From Setophaga petechia (lineage: Eukaryota > Chordata > Aves > Passeriformes > Parulidae): a stretch of 64,000 bases of DNA. The notes below the pieces were generated by a model. The model had not been told where the DNA came from. It ran no database searches and was given only the letters and a program-made list of their open reading frames with translations. Made by a program: the position numbers and the translations under genes. Position 1 is the first letter of the stretch, and every line of letters starts with the position of its first letter. Shown piece after piece: positions 12,554 through 24,569 of the stretch. Location of the stretch: positions 2,108,001 through 2,172,000 of the forward strand of contig JANCRA010000061.1 in NCBI GenBank assembly GCA_024362935.1, given 5' to 3'.

Positions 12554-12818
12554 CGTTTGAATTGGGGATCTCCTCCTGCTCCCTGGCAGGTGCTGGGATG
12601 CTGGAACTCTGAAATTTCTCTGTTTGTTGCACCACATGGGCGCAGGGGGAAATGGATCCAGCACTTGGAGAGATGTCCAAAGGGAAAAGAGATGTGGAAG
12701 GCAGAAGGAAGGAAGAAAAGTGGCCAACAGCTGCTGGCTGGACATGACTGGGCTGGTGGGCAATTCTCCTCTTCTTGCTCGTCACAGGACTGGTCAAGTC
12801 AGAAGCCAGAGGCCGTTT
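12554..12818 (-). CDS. ELL2-like copy A, KRPLAS linker exon
   Basis: Acceptor gttcttgatgcag is followed in phase 0 by KRPLASDLTSPVTSKKRRIA. This aligns with the KRLLDSEFIDPLMNKKARIS start of the disordered linker exon of ELL2, followed by a Ser/Pro-rich stretch. The 3' end is not resolved. Where copy C has a plausible donor (AAAG|GTGAG), copy A has GG in place of GT. The linker is much shorter than in typical ELL2. Confidence 0.7.
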
Positions 12819-13200
12819 CTGCATCAAGAACAAAATCATTCATTCATTAACCTATGATCAGGATCAGCTTTTGCTCCCATTCTGAAATCCCAGTACTTCT
12901 GAACAGGTAAAGTTTGAAAGCACATCTTTCTACACTAAAAAGAGCATTCAAACCAGGAAGTACTGCAGGTCAATACAGGCTCTGTCTCATTCCTACTTTC
13001 CCATTTTAGCACTCAGCAAGTCCTACTTACTTCAAGTCTGTAGCTAAAATGCTTTGGGAGAAAGACATTCCCTTCAGGAGCTCCATCAAAGGCTTCCCCA
13101 CAAGGGAAGGTCCTGCACTTTCACATCACAGCTTTTACACCAGCATTAATACAGCTAAAATTTACAATAGAGTTCAGAATGTTAAAAATGCACAAAATAC

Positions 13201-13291
13201 CTGGGCAGGTCTTCCTGGAGCATCTCTGTGAGAAGGTCCCGGAGATGTCGCTTGGCTGGTGTTGGTGGTGTTCAGAGATGGAGCTGATTTT
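13201..13291 (-). CDS. ELL2-like copy A, SPxxSxRDxxxxPAQ exon
   Basis: 91 bases between acceptor ccatacag and donor CCCAG|GTATTT. The first base completes the codon from the upstream exon, then 30 codons end in GRPAQ in phase 0. This matches the ELL2 stretch SESPVCSSRDAVSSPQ just before KRLL. It is conserved in all three copies (27415-27505, 31175-31265) with the same length and splice sites. Confidence 0.75.
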
Positions 13292-13384
13292 CTGTATGGA
13301 TGGTCCAATATTTCATGTTACAAAGCCTAAATATCAACTGTCAAAATTCTTTCCTTGCAGGGAAAACAGAATCCTTCAGTGTCA

Positions 13385-13627
13385 GGACTCAAGGAAACTG
13401 CATGGAACTGAGTTGGGGAGCTTTAGGCAGGATATCAGGAAAACATTCATGGCCCAGAGGGTGCTTGAGCACTGCAACAGGCTCCCCAGGCCAGTGCTCA
13501 CTGCAGGAGGCTTCAAGAAGAGTTTGGACAAAACTCTTGGGCACCTGGTGTGATTCTTGTGGTGTCCTGTGCAGGTCCAGGATCCTGGCAGGTCCCTGCT
13601 ACCTCACCATATTCTAACAATCTAAGC
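13385..13627 (+). mobile_element. CR1 LINE 3' fragment (shared by copies A and B)
   Basis: CR1 tail wording: GGAAAACATTCATGGCCCAG, GGGTGCTTGAGCACTGCAAC, then AGTTTGGACAAAACTCTTGG and a partial 3' UTR. It interrupts the ELL2-like intron. Copy B has it at about 27,590-27,860. Copy C has the uninterrupted site near 31,345. Confidence 0.8.
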
Positions 13628-13675
13628 TTCATTTCCCAGGGATTTTTTTTTCTTTCTCTTAGCAACTGAACTTAC

Positions 13676-13800
13676 CCAGAAAGTATTAACTTCAAATTCT
13701 GTCTGTCTATTTCAGTGTAGCCAGGCCAATCAGTCTGAAGGGTTTGAAATAGATGTTCCTTCAGACTGAATGAATTATCCTTTGCATTCCACTTGGCTAC
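13676..13800 (-). CDS. ELL2-like copy A, DWPGY exon
   Basis: 125 bases between acceptor gcctgtag and donor TCTGG|GTAAG. It encodes VAKWNAKDNSFSLKEHLFQT, then LQTDWPGYTEIDRQNLKLIL. This aligns with ELL2's VANLNSKD.SYTLKDYVFKELQRDWPGYNEIDRRSLE segment, the end of the ELL N-terminal domain (winged-helix-like part). Phase 0 in, two spare bases out, which the next exon completes. Confidence 0.85.
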
Positions 13801-15864
13801 CTACAGGCAGACATGTAGGAAAAAAATTCTTTATTATGCTTGCTGCATGGAAACTACAGAAATAGGATTGGTCTTGAACAGCTGCTTGTGAGAACCCAGT
13901 TTCAACTCATTATTGTCTTTTTGTACAGAGCTTGATCATTCCTCTATCACATGAGCTTTAAGCCACATTAATGTTTCACCAATTGGAAACAACCAAGTAT
14001 CTCCATTCCTATCTATCAAGAATTCCTTTGAAAACAACATTGAAAGCTACAATGTGTAAGGAGGGGGGGTCAGGCCCAGAGTCCCTCTTCATGTGGCAGA
14101 GCCACGGTTCATCCCAGCAAAGTCCTGCAATGAGAAGGTCATTCACATGCCTTGCTGTATTCCTCTGAAAAGAAATGAGGTTTGTATCTTCCTCAAGACA
14201 AATATAAAGTCCACTCAAAAAAGGTAAAATGAGGCAGTAAAAACCTCAAGACCACTGATATCTAAAGTGCAGGTTTAGACTTCATCACCTGACACCAGCT
14301 CAGAGTTCCACAGAAAAGCCCAGTGGGAAAGTCTCCATCAATTTGACCCCTGCAACACACTGAATAACTCGTCTAACACACCACCAACATATGTCACAAC
14401 TTTGACTTTTCTTCTTGAAAACATGATAAACATTGATAGTTTGGGTCTGTGTTGATGCCTGTCTGCCCACAGCTGAAAAAGAAATGTACAAGTGACAAAG
14501 ATACCCAGAATCAGGGATTGACACCTTAGAAGCAGAACTCAGGTTGTGTTGGAAATGAAGCACATGTGTGTGTACCAGATCTCAGCAAGCTCCCACTGCC
14601 CATTTGAGATTTCTACAAAATAAACCCCCACTTGCTCTGATGTCCACAAAAGCCTGAGCAAGGCATTCCAGCCTACTGCAGGGCTGCTCACACAGAACAC
14701 TCAGAATGCAACCCTGGACCCTGAGGCAGTTCACACCTCCTACAGCACACTGACTCCAGGGAAATCTCCTCAAATATTGCAATGGAAGAGGAGAAAATGC
14801 TTGCATCCTTTACTATTGAAGGAGCTGAGATCTGAAGATATATCATCAACTTGAAATCTAAATGGACTAATTCAGCTGGGATGGCAGAACATGGCTCCCA
14901 TTATATTGTGAATGTCTTCAGGGTGAAAAAGCCCTGCCACTTCCCTGGGCAAACCCAGCAACAAACATCACAGGTTCAGGCAATGAGTTCTTAAAAGTCA
15001 CTGTGGGATCAACTGAAACTGTATCCTGTTGAAGGTTCCTCCCTTGACTAGGTTCAAGGACACTCTTTACCTAGCTAAAGTGGAAATGTTCCTACTTGAT
15101 ATATCAATGCTGGCATCATTCAGCTACAGCCATGGGGAACTGGGAATATTGAAAATGGAAGGAAAGAACCACTGCATCTTTCAGTGCATGTGCATCCTAT
15201 TGTTGGCTGTAATAACCCAATAACCATGGAATTGAGAGGAGCACTGGAGAAGCTACTAAAAGAGTTCCAAGGAAGATGGAGATTGAATTCACATGACAGC
15301 AAAGAAACCCTCTGCTCAAAGTTTGGCTACCATCTCTATCATGGAGGATGAGCCTGGAACATCCCTGGAAGGCAATCCCCACAGATCCAGCAGAAGCCAA
15401 GTACCATTGAGTGGCCACCAACTCTGTTCAAATGAAATACTGGCCTGTGCAGTTCCTGAACTGCTCTGCTCTGGAACTTCTCCCAGGAAATTTTATGTGC
15501 CATGTCAAACCATTTCACACAATCAAGGAACCCCTGGGAAGTTACTCCCTGGAGCAGTTAAACAGTGCATGGAAAAGAAAGAGAATGGAGTAAGGCACGA
15601 GGAGCAACAACATTACAAAGTGTTACTCATTGCCAGCCATTCTAGCAAAACCACAACGCCCCAAAAGTTTTAAAGTTTTCTTTCTTTTTGCCACATGGAC
15701 CTGCAGCTTGAGACCTCTGGATGAAGTTGATAGAAAAACTGAACAGGGAGCATTTCGTAACTTGTTCATCAGTATCTAAATTAAAGAGTGGAGGAGCAAG
15801 CGACAATTAGGAACAAAAGAAAAGTGTGGTGGAAATAATGCTGGCACAAACTCCACAATCTCAC

Positions 15865-16106
15865 CTGCTGAAGGATCTTGGCAAGGGTGCCCTTGTCCTT
15901 TTGCATGACTCCATCTCTCTGCAGGCGGGCAAGTAACTCTGGCTTCTTGTACGTCCTCAGAGCAAGTAAATGAATCACCCTGTCCCTGTAGGGTCGCCGA
16001 TAAACAGCACTGCAAGGATTCTGTTCCCTCTCTGCAGGCTGCATGAGCTTTGTTCTCTTTTCCTCAGGGGCAGGACATGAAGTGTGTGGTTTGCCCCTTC
16101 TCACAT
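15865..16106 (-). CDS. ELL2-like copy A, DRVIHLLAL exon
   Basis: 242 bases between acceptor aaacaagcag and donor CAGCAG|GTGAGA. It encodes the ELL signature RPYRDRVIHLLALRTYKKPE, then LLARLQRDG and LAKILQQ. This is almost the family consensus and the best identifier of the array. It begins two bases into a codon, so the upstream exon must end in phase 1. That exon (34323-34419 in unit 2) is deleted from unit 1, so copy A cannot make a normal N-terminus. Confidence 0.9.
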
Positions 16107-16206
16107 CTGCTTGTTTTCCCAAAGGAAAGGAAAACAGAAAAAGAAGTGTCAAATGGGGAGGTAGGCAGAAGGCAAGAAAGTTGATTTAAAATGCTGATGG
16201 ATATTC

Positions 16207-16290
16207 TTGGGGACAGAGCTGATTTTGAATATCTTTGTGAATCCCTTCCAACTCAGCATATTCTCTGATTCTGTGACAATGCCCAGTCCC
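16207..16290 (+). mobile_element. CR1 3' stub at a deletion junction
   Basis: Matches the last part of the CR1 tail at 34780-34842 (TTGTGAATCCCTTCCAACTCAGCATATTCTCTGATTCTGTG). Unit 1 jumps here from ELL2-like intron sequence directly into the CR1 tail, losing about 1.1 kb that unit 2 keeps, including one exon. Confidence 0.65.
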
Positions 16291-16582
16291 TACTGTATGG
16301 ATCATATTGCAAAGGCACCCTGTACCCTATCAGCAACCAGACCTGTCTCACCTGATTTCTCTGAGCCAGCCCAAAGCAGATGTGGCACCAAGTTCCACAA
16401 CTGACTCACTACTGCCAGTCCTCACACCCCAGGTATTCAATCTTAAATATTCCCTCTGGATCTATGTAGAGCACAGCCAGAAATCACACAAATCACCACT
16501 CACATGTGAAACAGAAGGTCCTCAATAAGAAATTCAGAAGTTGAGTTTTGTCTCTCCAAAAGCCACCATGATGCTGCCTTGA

Positions 16583-16838
16583 AATGCTCTGCACTAGGCT
16601 AAGGCAGAGCAGGAGCTGCACTTGCAGGGGCAGGGATGTCCCTGCAGGCAGGGGACTGCAGCCACAGCCAGGTCAGAGCCTGTTTTGCTCAGGGCAGCTG
16701 GCTGGACCTGGCTCAGCTCACTGCTGCAGGCAGCACCAGTGAGTGCCTGGAAGGGGAATGTGCACCTGGTGTCTGCCTGGAGCCAGGCTCCTTGGGGAAA
16801 CAGCACTCAGAACACATTAATACAAATGGCACCACCTG
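16583..16838. repeat. block identical to 35160-35415
   Basis: About 255 GC-rich bases with no difference by eye between the units, while the sequence on the right matches only at about 88-90 percent. Probable gene-conversion tract. Confidence 0.7.
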
Positions 16839-17402
16839 AGCACATTGTGCTTTGAGGGGAATGTTGGAATCTGTGGGGAAGATGACATCAATATCTTCCT
16901 TTCAATTTCCTTGAGAAGAACTCAGTGTAGTATTGTGGCAAAATTCACTTAATAATGACCCAGACAAAAAATTATATCAAGCATGCTTTTCCATATTGAC
17001 CTTATGAAATTCTCTATGCCACTTCCTCAAGGTAATTTTCTTTCAATTTCCCAAGTAAATTGAATGGATAATGACAGTGCCTAGGTGTTACAAAACCAAA
17101 ATCTTAGCTACCATGTCTGTGAATTAAAATGCATAAGGTGGTCCACACCTTGACTTCCATGCTCCCAATTCCCAGCCATCTAGCAGTATGGAACAAGGAA
17201 GGACTGGCAGGCTTTCCAAGGGGAAAACAAACCAGTGCCTGAATTCTGTGACAACAGACTGCAAGGCTGACCTGAGGGCAAACCACCTCCAGCTGAGAGC
17301 TCTGAACACAAGAGATACCCTGTCTCAAAACTATACTTCAAAAATGAATTACTTAGTTTAAAATCTTACAGGCATTGAGCAAAATATGAAAGGCAGCCAT
17401 AC

Positions 17403-17469
17403 CTCCAAGTGGGATACACAATTTGACATCCTGCGCACTTCCAGTGTGCAGTGCCTTGCTGTCATTTGG
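17403..17469 (-). CDS. ELL2-like copy A, 67-bp N-domain exon
   Basis: Flanked by acceptor ttccttttag and donor GGAG|GTATGG and conserved in unit 2 (35972-36038). In the phase that fits the downstream exon it reads LEVRRMSNCVSHLE. This is weakly like the ITVCATNDSYQ stretch of ELL2. The assignment rests mainly on position, conserved splice sites and phase. Confidence 0.5.
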
Positions 17470-19326
17470 CTAAAAGGAAAAATAAATTTTCTGTAAAATC
17501 TTCAGCCTGGTCTCCATTACTCATGATTAACTAGGCCCTCCATTTTCAACAAGAGCTGGATTTGCAAAGGTTTGCAGTCACATCACTAAAAAGGGCTGCT
17601 TTGACACAGCTCTCCCTCGGAAAGCAGCCGGCTACAAAAGTGCCCTGAGAGAGCCACCCTCACTCAGCCTCTAATGCAGCCAAGCCTTGGAGTAGCAAGT
17701 CAGGCTTTCCCAGCTGCTGGAATTTATAGGCACAGGCTTCCCTTGAAATCAAGTGCCCGTGTACAATTGAACTGGTCAGTGCTAAGCTAAAAATCCAGAG
17801 AGGCTCACAAAAAGATCTGAAAGTTGGGGCAGCACCTGACACTGGGATTTATTAGCCACTGTGGAAGCACATGCTGGACTCAGCTCCAAGAACAACTTCA
17901 ACTGAAACAGGTGAATTTCAACTGTAACGGGCACAAAACCCCTTTCTCTTTTCCTCAGCTCTAGATGCAATTTTTTTGCATAGATGTCAAATGGAACCAG
18001 TTTATCCTAAGTTAGCCAGATACTAAAAAATTTGGGTTGCTTGGCTGAACTCATTAATTAGTAGAGGATATGTCACATTCTATTAGAATGCAAAAATCAC
18101 TAAAATATCTCTTGGCAAAAAGTTTATTTTCAACATAAACAACCTACTGCCATGCAAGTGCTTCATTCTGAAAGAAAAATTTATTCCCAGTGAAGCTAAT
18201 AAACTATTCATCTGAAATTGGCCTCAGCTTTTACTGAAATAGGAGTATCATTTGCAAAGATCACAAGAATCAATAGTCAACAAGTCTTTTTATGAAATCC
18301 TTCAATATTTTACTTGTGAGACTGTTCATCCTTCATCCATGTCACTGTCATTTGCACAAAGTGTTACCTCAAAACAATTCCATTACTATTTCTGTTTCAA
18401 TCATCACTACTGGCAAAGATCAGGACAGGGACTGGATATGAAGGGGAACAGGGAGTCTCCTGAACTTCTTATTCTTTTACGTCAGCCTAACCAATCAGAA
18501 TGCTCTAAGATTTATAGAAGAATGGAAACAAATCATGTAAGGCAGCAAACCCATCAGCTTGGAATACTCATGCAGCTTTTCATTGCTTGTTTAGCGTACA
18601 TTTTTTCCTAATTTATGATTTTTATTATTTTTGTCATTAATCATTTAAATAATCATAAGCAGTGTATTGATTACAAGTAGTGTATTAGTCTTAAGCAACA
18701 TAATTTTCTGCTTTAGAGAGAGGGTAGCTAAGTGTCTTTGGACAGTCTAATGCCAGAGTTGGATTGTTAGATCAGCAAAACTTTTACCTTTGCTAAACTA
18801 ACCCTGATAACCTTCAATGAACAAAGCCTGAGGGCGTAAAAGGATGGACACCTGGAATCTAGAGTTCATAGCCCTCCACGAACACGTTGGAATAGCCAGA
18901 AGACAAAGAAGAAACTGCTCAAAACATTTCAGTCTCAGAGCTTAAATCAACTTTTCTGGGAAAAAAGATAATAAAGAGACTGAAAAATGTGAACTTATTG
19001 GCATGAGCAGGGAGACATCATTATCCAAGACAAGGTAGAAGACTAATTAATAAGGAGAATGATGTAATTTAGAACTACCAGAGTCAGTTCTTTGTTTGCT
19101 CAAAATGTATCCATAAGTGGAAAACTTGAAAGTGGCATGCATGTGGCTGGAGTTCTCCCCTCTGCACCACAGCTGGGAATAAAATAATGCCTCCTCCTAA
19201 TATCAAAAAATTACTGTTCAGGGACTTCATCTATCCTGGGATTTTTGGTGACCCGGGTATGAATATAGAACAATGAGAAATGGAAGCATTTGACCAGGAG
19301 GCATTTCTAGAGCATGAATTTCCTGG

Positions 19327-19902
19327 ATGCCACAGCATGGGGAACCTCCCACATCCACTGGCACTTCCTCAGTATCATCCCCCTGTGAGTGGCTTCCCCC
19401 CCGGGCAGCTGCCTCCAAGGGGCCCTTGGAGCACCAGTGGGGCCCCAGCCCTGCCCAACAGGTCCCGCGGGCTCAGCAGCACCTGACACCAACACCATGG
19501 CCAAGCCCCCACCTGCTGCCAACCCGCAGAGCCCCACACCTGCCCCTCACCTGCTGCTCCTGGCACCTCTGGCTCACCCTGACGGGCATGGCAGTGCTGC
19601 TGGGGGCCCTGCGGGATGCAGTGCGGATTGAGGCCCTGCAGAACTCACTGGATCCTGCCCAGGCCCGCAGCTCCGCCATCCCGCTCTGCCTCGGCTGCTC
19701 CCGCTCCCACACAGACACTGATCCTGCTGGAATATCTGCAAAATGCAAAATATTTCTTAGGAAAATGTGTTTCTTGATGTTTGGCCTTTGTGGCTTCCAA
19801 GGCTCATCAATTAGAAGCAGGATGATTCCCATGAAACAAGAAGTAGCCAACAAGCTGGAAGTGATGGCCAGGCCTTGGAAAGGCAGGCAACTTCTTGGCT
19901 GA
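19327..19902 (+). other. conserved GC-rich block with a 191-codon ORF
   Basis: A GC-rich island in an AT-rich intron, repeated at 37245-37757, where the same frame is also open for 170 codons. The shared translated stretch includes TSSVSSPCEWLPPRAAASK and a hydrophobic LTLTGMAVLLGALRDAVRI. No family is recognised. Both frames staying open could be chance in GC-rich sequence homogenised by conversion. A promoter or CpG-type regulatory element of the minus-strand gene is an alternative. Confidence 0.25.
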
Positions 19903-20166
19903 ATTGCCTTGTTGAGGTGCAGGGCTTGACAGGCTTCAGTGACCTCAGACACAGGGCAGGTCAGCAAGGCTTGGGAAGAAGGATGCACCTCAGATTGTGG
20001 ACACAAAGAATGCAGAATTTATGGGCAGAAGGACATTTGGCAGAACCCCCGAGAAAAGGAATAAACTGATAAGGCTGATGCAGCAACTGTGCTGAATCAG
20101 CTCCGGCAGGGTAAAGGGCCATTCCAGCAGGGGCAGACCATGGCCACCCACTCAAGAAACCTCTCA

Positions 20167-20688
20167 TTAAGAAGACGGGAGACACTGAGCATGCAGACTA
20201 ATGAGCATGAGAAGTGAGAGCATCATCACCCAACAGCAGACAGAATACTCCTTATGGAGAGAACTAGGGAACTTGCAGGCAATGAACACTAATTCCTTTC
20301 TTTGCTCAAGTGTAAAAATAAGAAGAGACTCTCGGTTCTTGTTGTGCTGGCTTTGTGAATTTGCCCCTGAACCCCCCTTTTCTGCACTGAACTGTGAATA
20401 ATTACCTCCACTCAGTGGGTGGATGGGGCTCTTGAACAACGGGTGCTGGAACCAACCAAGTTGGAACAACACTCGCTGTGGCTCTGACACCTCCGCTCTC
20501 TCTGCAGCCACCAAAGGCTCTGAGCACTCCTGCCCTGTGCCGGTGACAATGGCCACGTGTCCTTGGAAACGGGGAGTTGCATGTTCCAGGCTGGCCAGGA
20601 TGTCACTGAGGAGCGGGATGTGACACAGTGGGGGCAGAGGGATTTCACAATGGGCACAGGTAGGGAATGCCCTGCCCTGTCCCATCAC
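20167..20688 (-). CDS. candidate ELL2-like 5' exon region (copy A)
   Basis: A 173-codon minus-strand frame that is also open in unit 2 (38099-38623). Its middle reads LSDILASLEHATPRFQGHVA. This loosely recalls the LTETAIRALE...RPSIQFQGLHG stretch near the ELL N-terminus, and it sits at the expected 5' side of the exon array. A GAG|GTAATT donor follows ...IHPLSGG. The resemblance is weak, and only part of the frame would be exon. Confidence 0.3.
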   Translation of the reverse strand: MMGQGRAFPTCAHCEIPLPPLCHIPLLSDILASLEHATPRFQGHVAIVTGTGQECSEPLVAAERAEVSEPQRVLFQLGWFQHPLFKSPIHPLSGGNYSQFSAEKGGSGANSQSQHNKNRESLLIFTLEQRKELVFIACKFPSSLHKEYSVCCWVMMLSLLMLISLHAQCLPSS

Positions 20689-21078
20689 TGACTCTGCTCA
20701 TTTCCAAGTGAAGAAAGGGGCACCCCACCAACCCCAGTAGCTGCAGCTGTGCAAAGAAGGACTAATGAAATGTTTCTGCACAAAAGTGTTGCACTTGGCT
20801 CTCTCTGAGCAAAGGAGCAGCTCAGCACCTGTAACCAGGGCAGCAAGGTGCAGCCCTGCCAGCTCTGGGCCATCCTGTCATGGCCCCGTCAGTCTGTGAG
20901 GCTTCCAGCATGTACACAGTCACTCAAATATCATCTCTTTGACACAACCCCCTGGCCTTTCCTCATCCCGTCCTCCTCAAAAGTAAACAAGCCAGCAGCA
21001 TGCCCAGGTCTCACATGCTCTGCAGGAGGAGCTGAAATGGAAAGGCCAGGGAGGACCATGAACACAATTACAGGCTGA

Positions 21079-21999
21079 CAGTTGTGCGGACTGCAGGTGG
21101 CCATTGTAATTACTGACACATCTGAAGAAATATTTTATACTCAGCTTATGATTGATTGATTTTCATTTTCCCCATACCCAAGCTTACTCATGGTCTCAGT
21201 CAGCTGGCAGCAAAGAAGCCATTAGAGGGAGAGGGAATAAAAGTATGTTATTGAAAATGGGTTTAATATTACCATCGAAAGCCCATTTCCCATGTCACAA
21301 AAGCTTGTCTTTGTCTTCAAGACCATGTCCGTATCTGCCCATGTCTGCTTTCCTGGCTGCCACAGTCAAAGTTTACAGTGTAGTTTGGAGAGAGAAAGGA
21401 AGGAAACAATTTTTCAAAGACCAGAGCAGATATCTGCAAAAGAACTGTGTCCCTTTTTGGGAATGATTGGATTGTGATGGTTCTAGATCCCCAGGAATGG
21501 ACTGGAAAAGCCTTTGTATGAACCTTGAAACAAATCTCATGAGGTTTCACCCTCCACAAAATCCAACAGACTTTCCATAGCTTAAAAAGACATTGATGAC
21601 AACCGCACTTCTGGAGTTACCAGATTTGACTGAAATCCTTTGCACTGTTCACATATGAGCATCTTTGTCTTGCACAGTAAATCCATATTTATCTCAAAGA
21701 CTGGGAATGCAGGAAAGAACCCTGTGGAAAAGAACATATTTCTTAAAAGAACATCTCAACATTGTCTCCAAGGGATGACCAGTGCACCTGAAAGCAGGAG
21801 AGACCAGAATCCTGATTGATAGAATAGACGTGAAAGTAAATGGTATAAAAATGCTGGAGAGGAGGCAGAACAAAGCATCTTGTTGGCAATTCTTTCCAAA
21901 GCTGTGAACCTTTCCAAATCAGACACAGAACACCATGATGAAAACAACCATTCTTCAAATATCTTCAATGTCTGATTTAGTCCTGAAGGGTGGAGGGTA
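21079..21999. other. unit spacer, nothing recognised
   Basis: Sequence between the end of unit 1 homology and the ERV integrase fragment. No gene seen. Confidence 0.4.
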
Positions 22000-23015
22000 G
22001 CAACAAATCAACAAGTTAGAGTGCCTCAAGGAATAATGACTCAAACTGGAGAAGGCAAACATAAAGAAACCCACTGGGGTATTGAAAGTACAGTAGACAA
22101 TTTGGAAAGGCAGCTACTTAGTGTTAGGCTGACAGGGATTGTGACAACTGAAATGAAAAATCTGCTTACAGAGCAATGCACAGTTTTCCAAAAGACTGCC
22201 CTTAGGGATCCCAAGAACAGGAAGCAGTGCCAGATGTTAATGACAAGGACATTTTTCTGAGTTGACCAGAAGTAAATATAAATACCTTTTTGGTTTAGTG
22301 GACACATGTTCTGCATGGCCAGAGGCTTTTCCTTGTCACACCAACAACGCTAGAGAAATACCTCCAGTTAAAAATAAAAAATACTAGTAAGATTAAGGAT
22401 TCCTTTTGGAATGCCAGCAGATAAAGATTCTCATTTCATAGCTGAAACTGTACAAAATTTGTCCAAAACACCCCAGATAGATGAAACCTACTCCACCCAT
22501 GGAGGGCTTATCCCAGAAGCATGACTGAGAGAAAAAATCAGAGTCTACAAAGACAAATGAGTAAAATTTTCCAAGAAACCTCACTGAAGTGGGCAATAGG
22601 GCTTCCCCTGCCACTCCTGAGGATCAGAATTCCAGTGGCTTTTAAAGGAAAAGTCATCCCACATGAAATGCTCTATGGAAGACAATACCAAATTGCAATT
22701 CATTCCAGAGAAAGTTATGTGATAGGAAATGATATTAAGTCCACTTTTATCATCTTTGTCAAAAATGCTCTCATCTCTGAAGAAATTCTGGGTATGACTA
22801 CCTCTGATGACTTTGGATTCTCAGGTACATGCTCATCAGCCTGGTGACTGTGTCCATGTCAGAAAGCACAGCAACAAGGCACTTCAAGAAAAGTGGAAAG
22901 GACCATTTCAAGTGTTCCTAAGCACTCCTGCAGCAATAAAAGGGGATCGGGACCAGTGTGTTCATACATGTTTTCCCAAGGGAAGCCAGCCCCAACAGAA
23001 AAAGAACTAGAGGGG
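22000..23015 (+). mobile_element. gamma-class ERV integrase remnant
   Basis: Degenerate pol sequence. The zinc-binding end is at about 22,050-22,200 (GKHKETHWGIES...LLTEQC). A broken catalytic core lies near 22,260-22,350, where a shifted frame contains PEAFPCHTNNA-like residues. The C-terminal part is at 22,521-22,650 (QSLQRQMSKI...PLPLLRIRI) and 22,860-22,960 (ALQEKWKGPFQVFLSTPAA). There are many stops and frameshifts. No LTR was recognised next to it, so it is an isolated fragment between the two duplication units. Confidence 0.75.
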
Positions 23016-24500
23016 AAAATAAAGTCAGCCGAGGATATGAAGATGAGACTTGTAAAAGCATAAAAACATACCTTTTTTAGGATATGCAGAATTAGTTAGA
23101 AGAAATTCCATAAAAGGAAAGATGGGTCATGAAGGGGTGACTATTAAAAATCCCCACTCTCAGCCCATCCTCACCAGTAGCACTCCTGCTCACTCTGTCA
23201 ACCAGCAGCAGCCACCGGGCCAAGGGGAGGCTCCCCAGCACAATTCACCCCATGCCCCCCACGGCAGCGTTCCTGGGGCTGCTGCTCTGCAGAGATGTAG
23301 GAGCAACTCCTGACCCAGGCAAAAATGGACCCAAAGCACAGGGTTTAGAGGTGACATTTTGTTGAACTTCACTTGGAGGAGAACAGAAGGGCAACGACGG
23401 TGCAGCTGTTCAATCACAAAACACCTCAAGAACTCTCAGGTGTGGGGGCTCAACATCGTTCCATGGAAACAATTCAGGAATTTGTAGAATCCTCTCCAAA
23501 GAAGACAAAGGCATTGACAGCCCTACTGAGTGGTCCCAAATGTTATCCTCCTTCAGTCAATTTCATATCCTTCCCCAAAAGAAGGTTATGGCTTTCCTGG
23601 CAACACTTCTGCTGTGTCAGCTGAATGAATACATGGCAGGAAACTCAGGAAAAGGACTAGACATTGAAGTCTCCATAGGTCTGTGCAGGAATCAACATCT
23701 ATGTCTCTCTAGATAGGCTGGTTGAGACAGACTGGTTTTAAAAGTGCTAAGGAAATGGACAGCATTTCCATAGGGACACTTGAACCCAATTTTCTTTAAA
23801 AGCCATTGAAGTACCATACCTCCAACACTTCTCCATATGTTTTACAGAACTCTTACAAAGATCTGAATATTCCTTGGCTCCTTGACAAGATGAGGCCATG
23901 GTCTCCAAGCAGTCCTGAGAGCTACTTCAGCTGACACCTTAGAGCAGCCCATGTGCACTCCTCTGTAACCCTCCAGAACAAGGTGATTTGGGGAGGGAGC
24001 TGTACAAACCTCTATGCCTTCCACAACTTAAGGCAAAAATCTTAAATTAAAAAGAAAGGTCACAAAACAGGCCCATTCTAATCATAAAGAATTTCCATTT
24101 GCTGCAACCTTTTCTTAAAATGCACACAACTTCATAGTAGAGGTTGTGGGCTTCCACCCTCTACTGGGAAAACTCATTCAATAGACCAACCTATGTCTTG
24201 AAGAGAAGAACTGACCAGAAGAAAGACACTCCAAATGTAATATAAGTGACAATAGGAGAAGGAGTTAACAATCATGCAATTTGTTTATTACTAAAGTTCA
24301 ATACTAAATTCTATAATCCTAGAAGAAGTAATCCTACGTTTTTAACAAATAATCTTCTGCTCATTCCTAACGTGAAGAACATTAAAACAACTAATCTTTT
24401 TTTAAAATAAAAAAGCCGGAGTTCATAGATGTTCCCTTGCTGATGCAGACGACTGGTGCCAGGACTCCACTTGCTGCTGGCCAAATTCAGACACTCATTG

Positions 24501-24569
24501 CTAGATGTGGAACAGCTTTTTGTGGAGGTACTGGCACCTGCTCTTCATCTCAGAGTAGCCTGGAATACC
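24501..24569 (-). pseudogene. ELL2-like copy B last exon, truncated by stop
   Basis: Acceptor ccttcatag, then GIPGYSEMKSRCQYLHKKLF and HI, then TAG at 24501-24503. This is about nine codons earlier than copy A's stop. The two upstream occludin-domain exons are deleted, so this copy cannot encode the C-terminal domain. Confidence 0.75.

Larger units (their letters stand above)
5878..21078. repeat. segmental duplication unit 1
   Basis: Homologous to 23158-39009. Matching anchors include 5881/23161 (offset about 17.28 kb), 8854/24892, 13385/27595, 16590/35167, 19380/37310 and 20860/38795 (offset about 17.93 kb). Homology starts at the CTCAGCCCA word and ends at ...ACAATTACAGGCTG. By eye the flanks match at about 88-92 percent, with indels. 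The unit carries ELL2-like copy A on the minus strand. Confidence 0.85.

Noticed and set aside
12200..12850. 216-codon + strand ORF
   Set aside because: Antisense to the ELL2-like linker exon. It has no family features and is not open in copies B and C.
16594..16855. Overlapping ORFs on both strands, identical in both units
   Set aside because: They mirror the identical GC-rich block. No domain, and open frames on both strands suggest base composition.
17782..18000. Minus-strand stretch with EIHLFQLKL as a further ELL exon
   Set aside because: Only a vague resemblance to the EVHNFNFYL segment, and the copy in unit 2 has a stop. Too weak to annotate.
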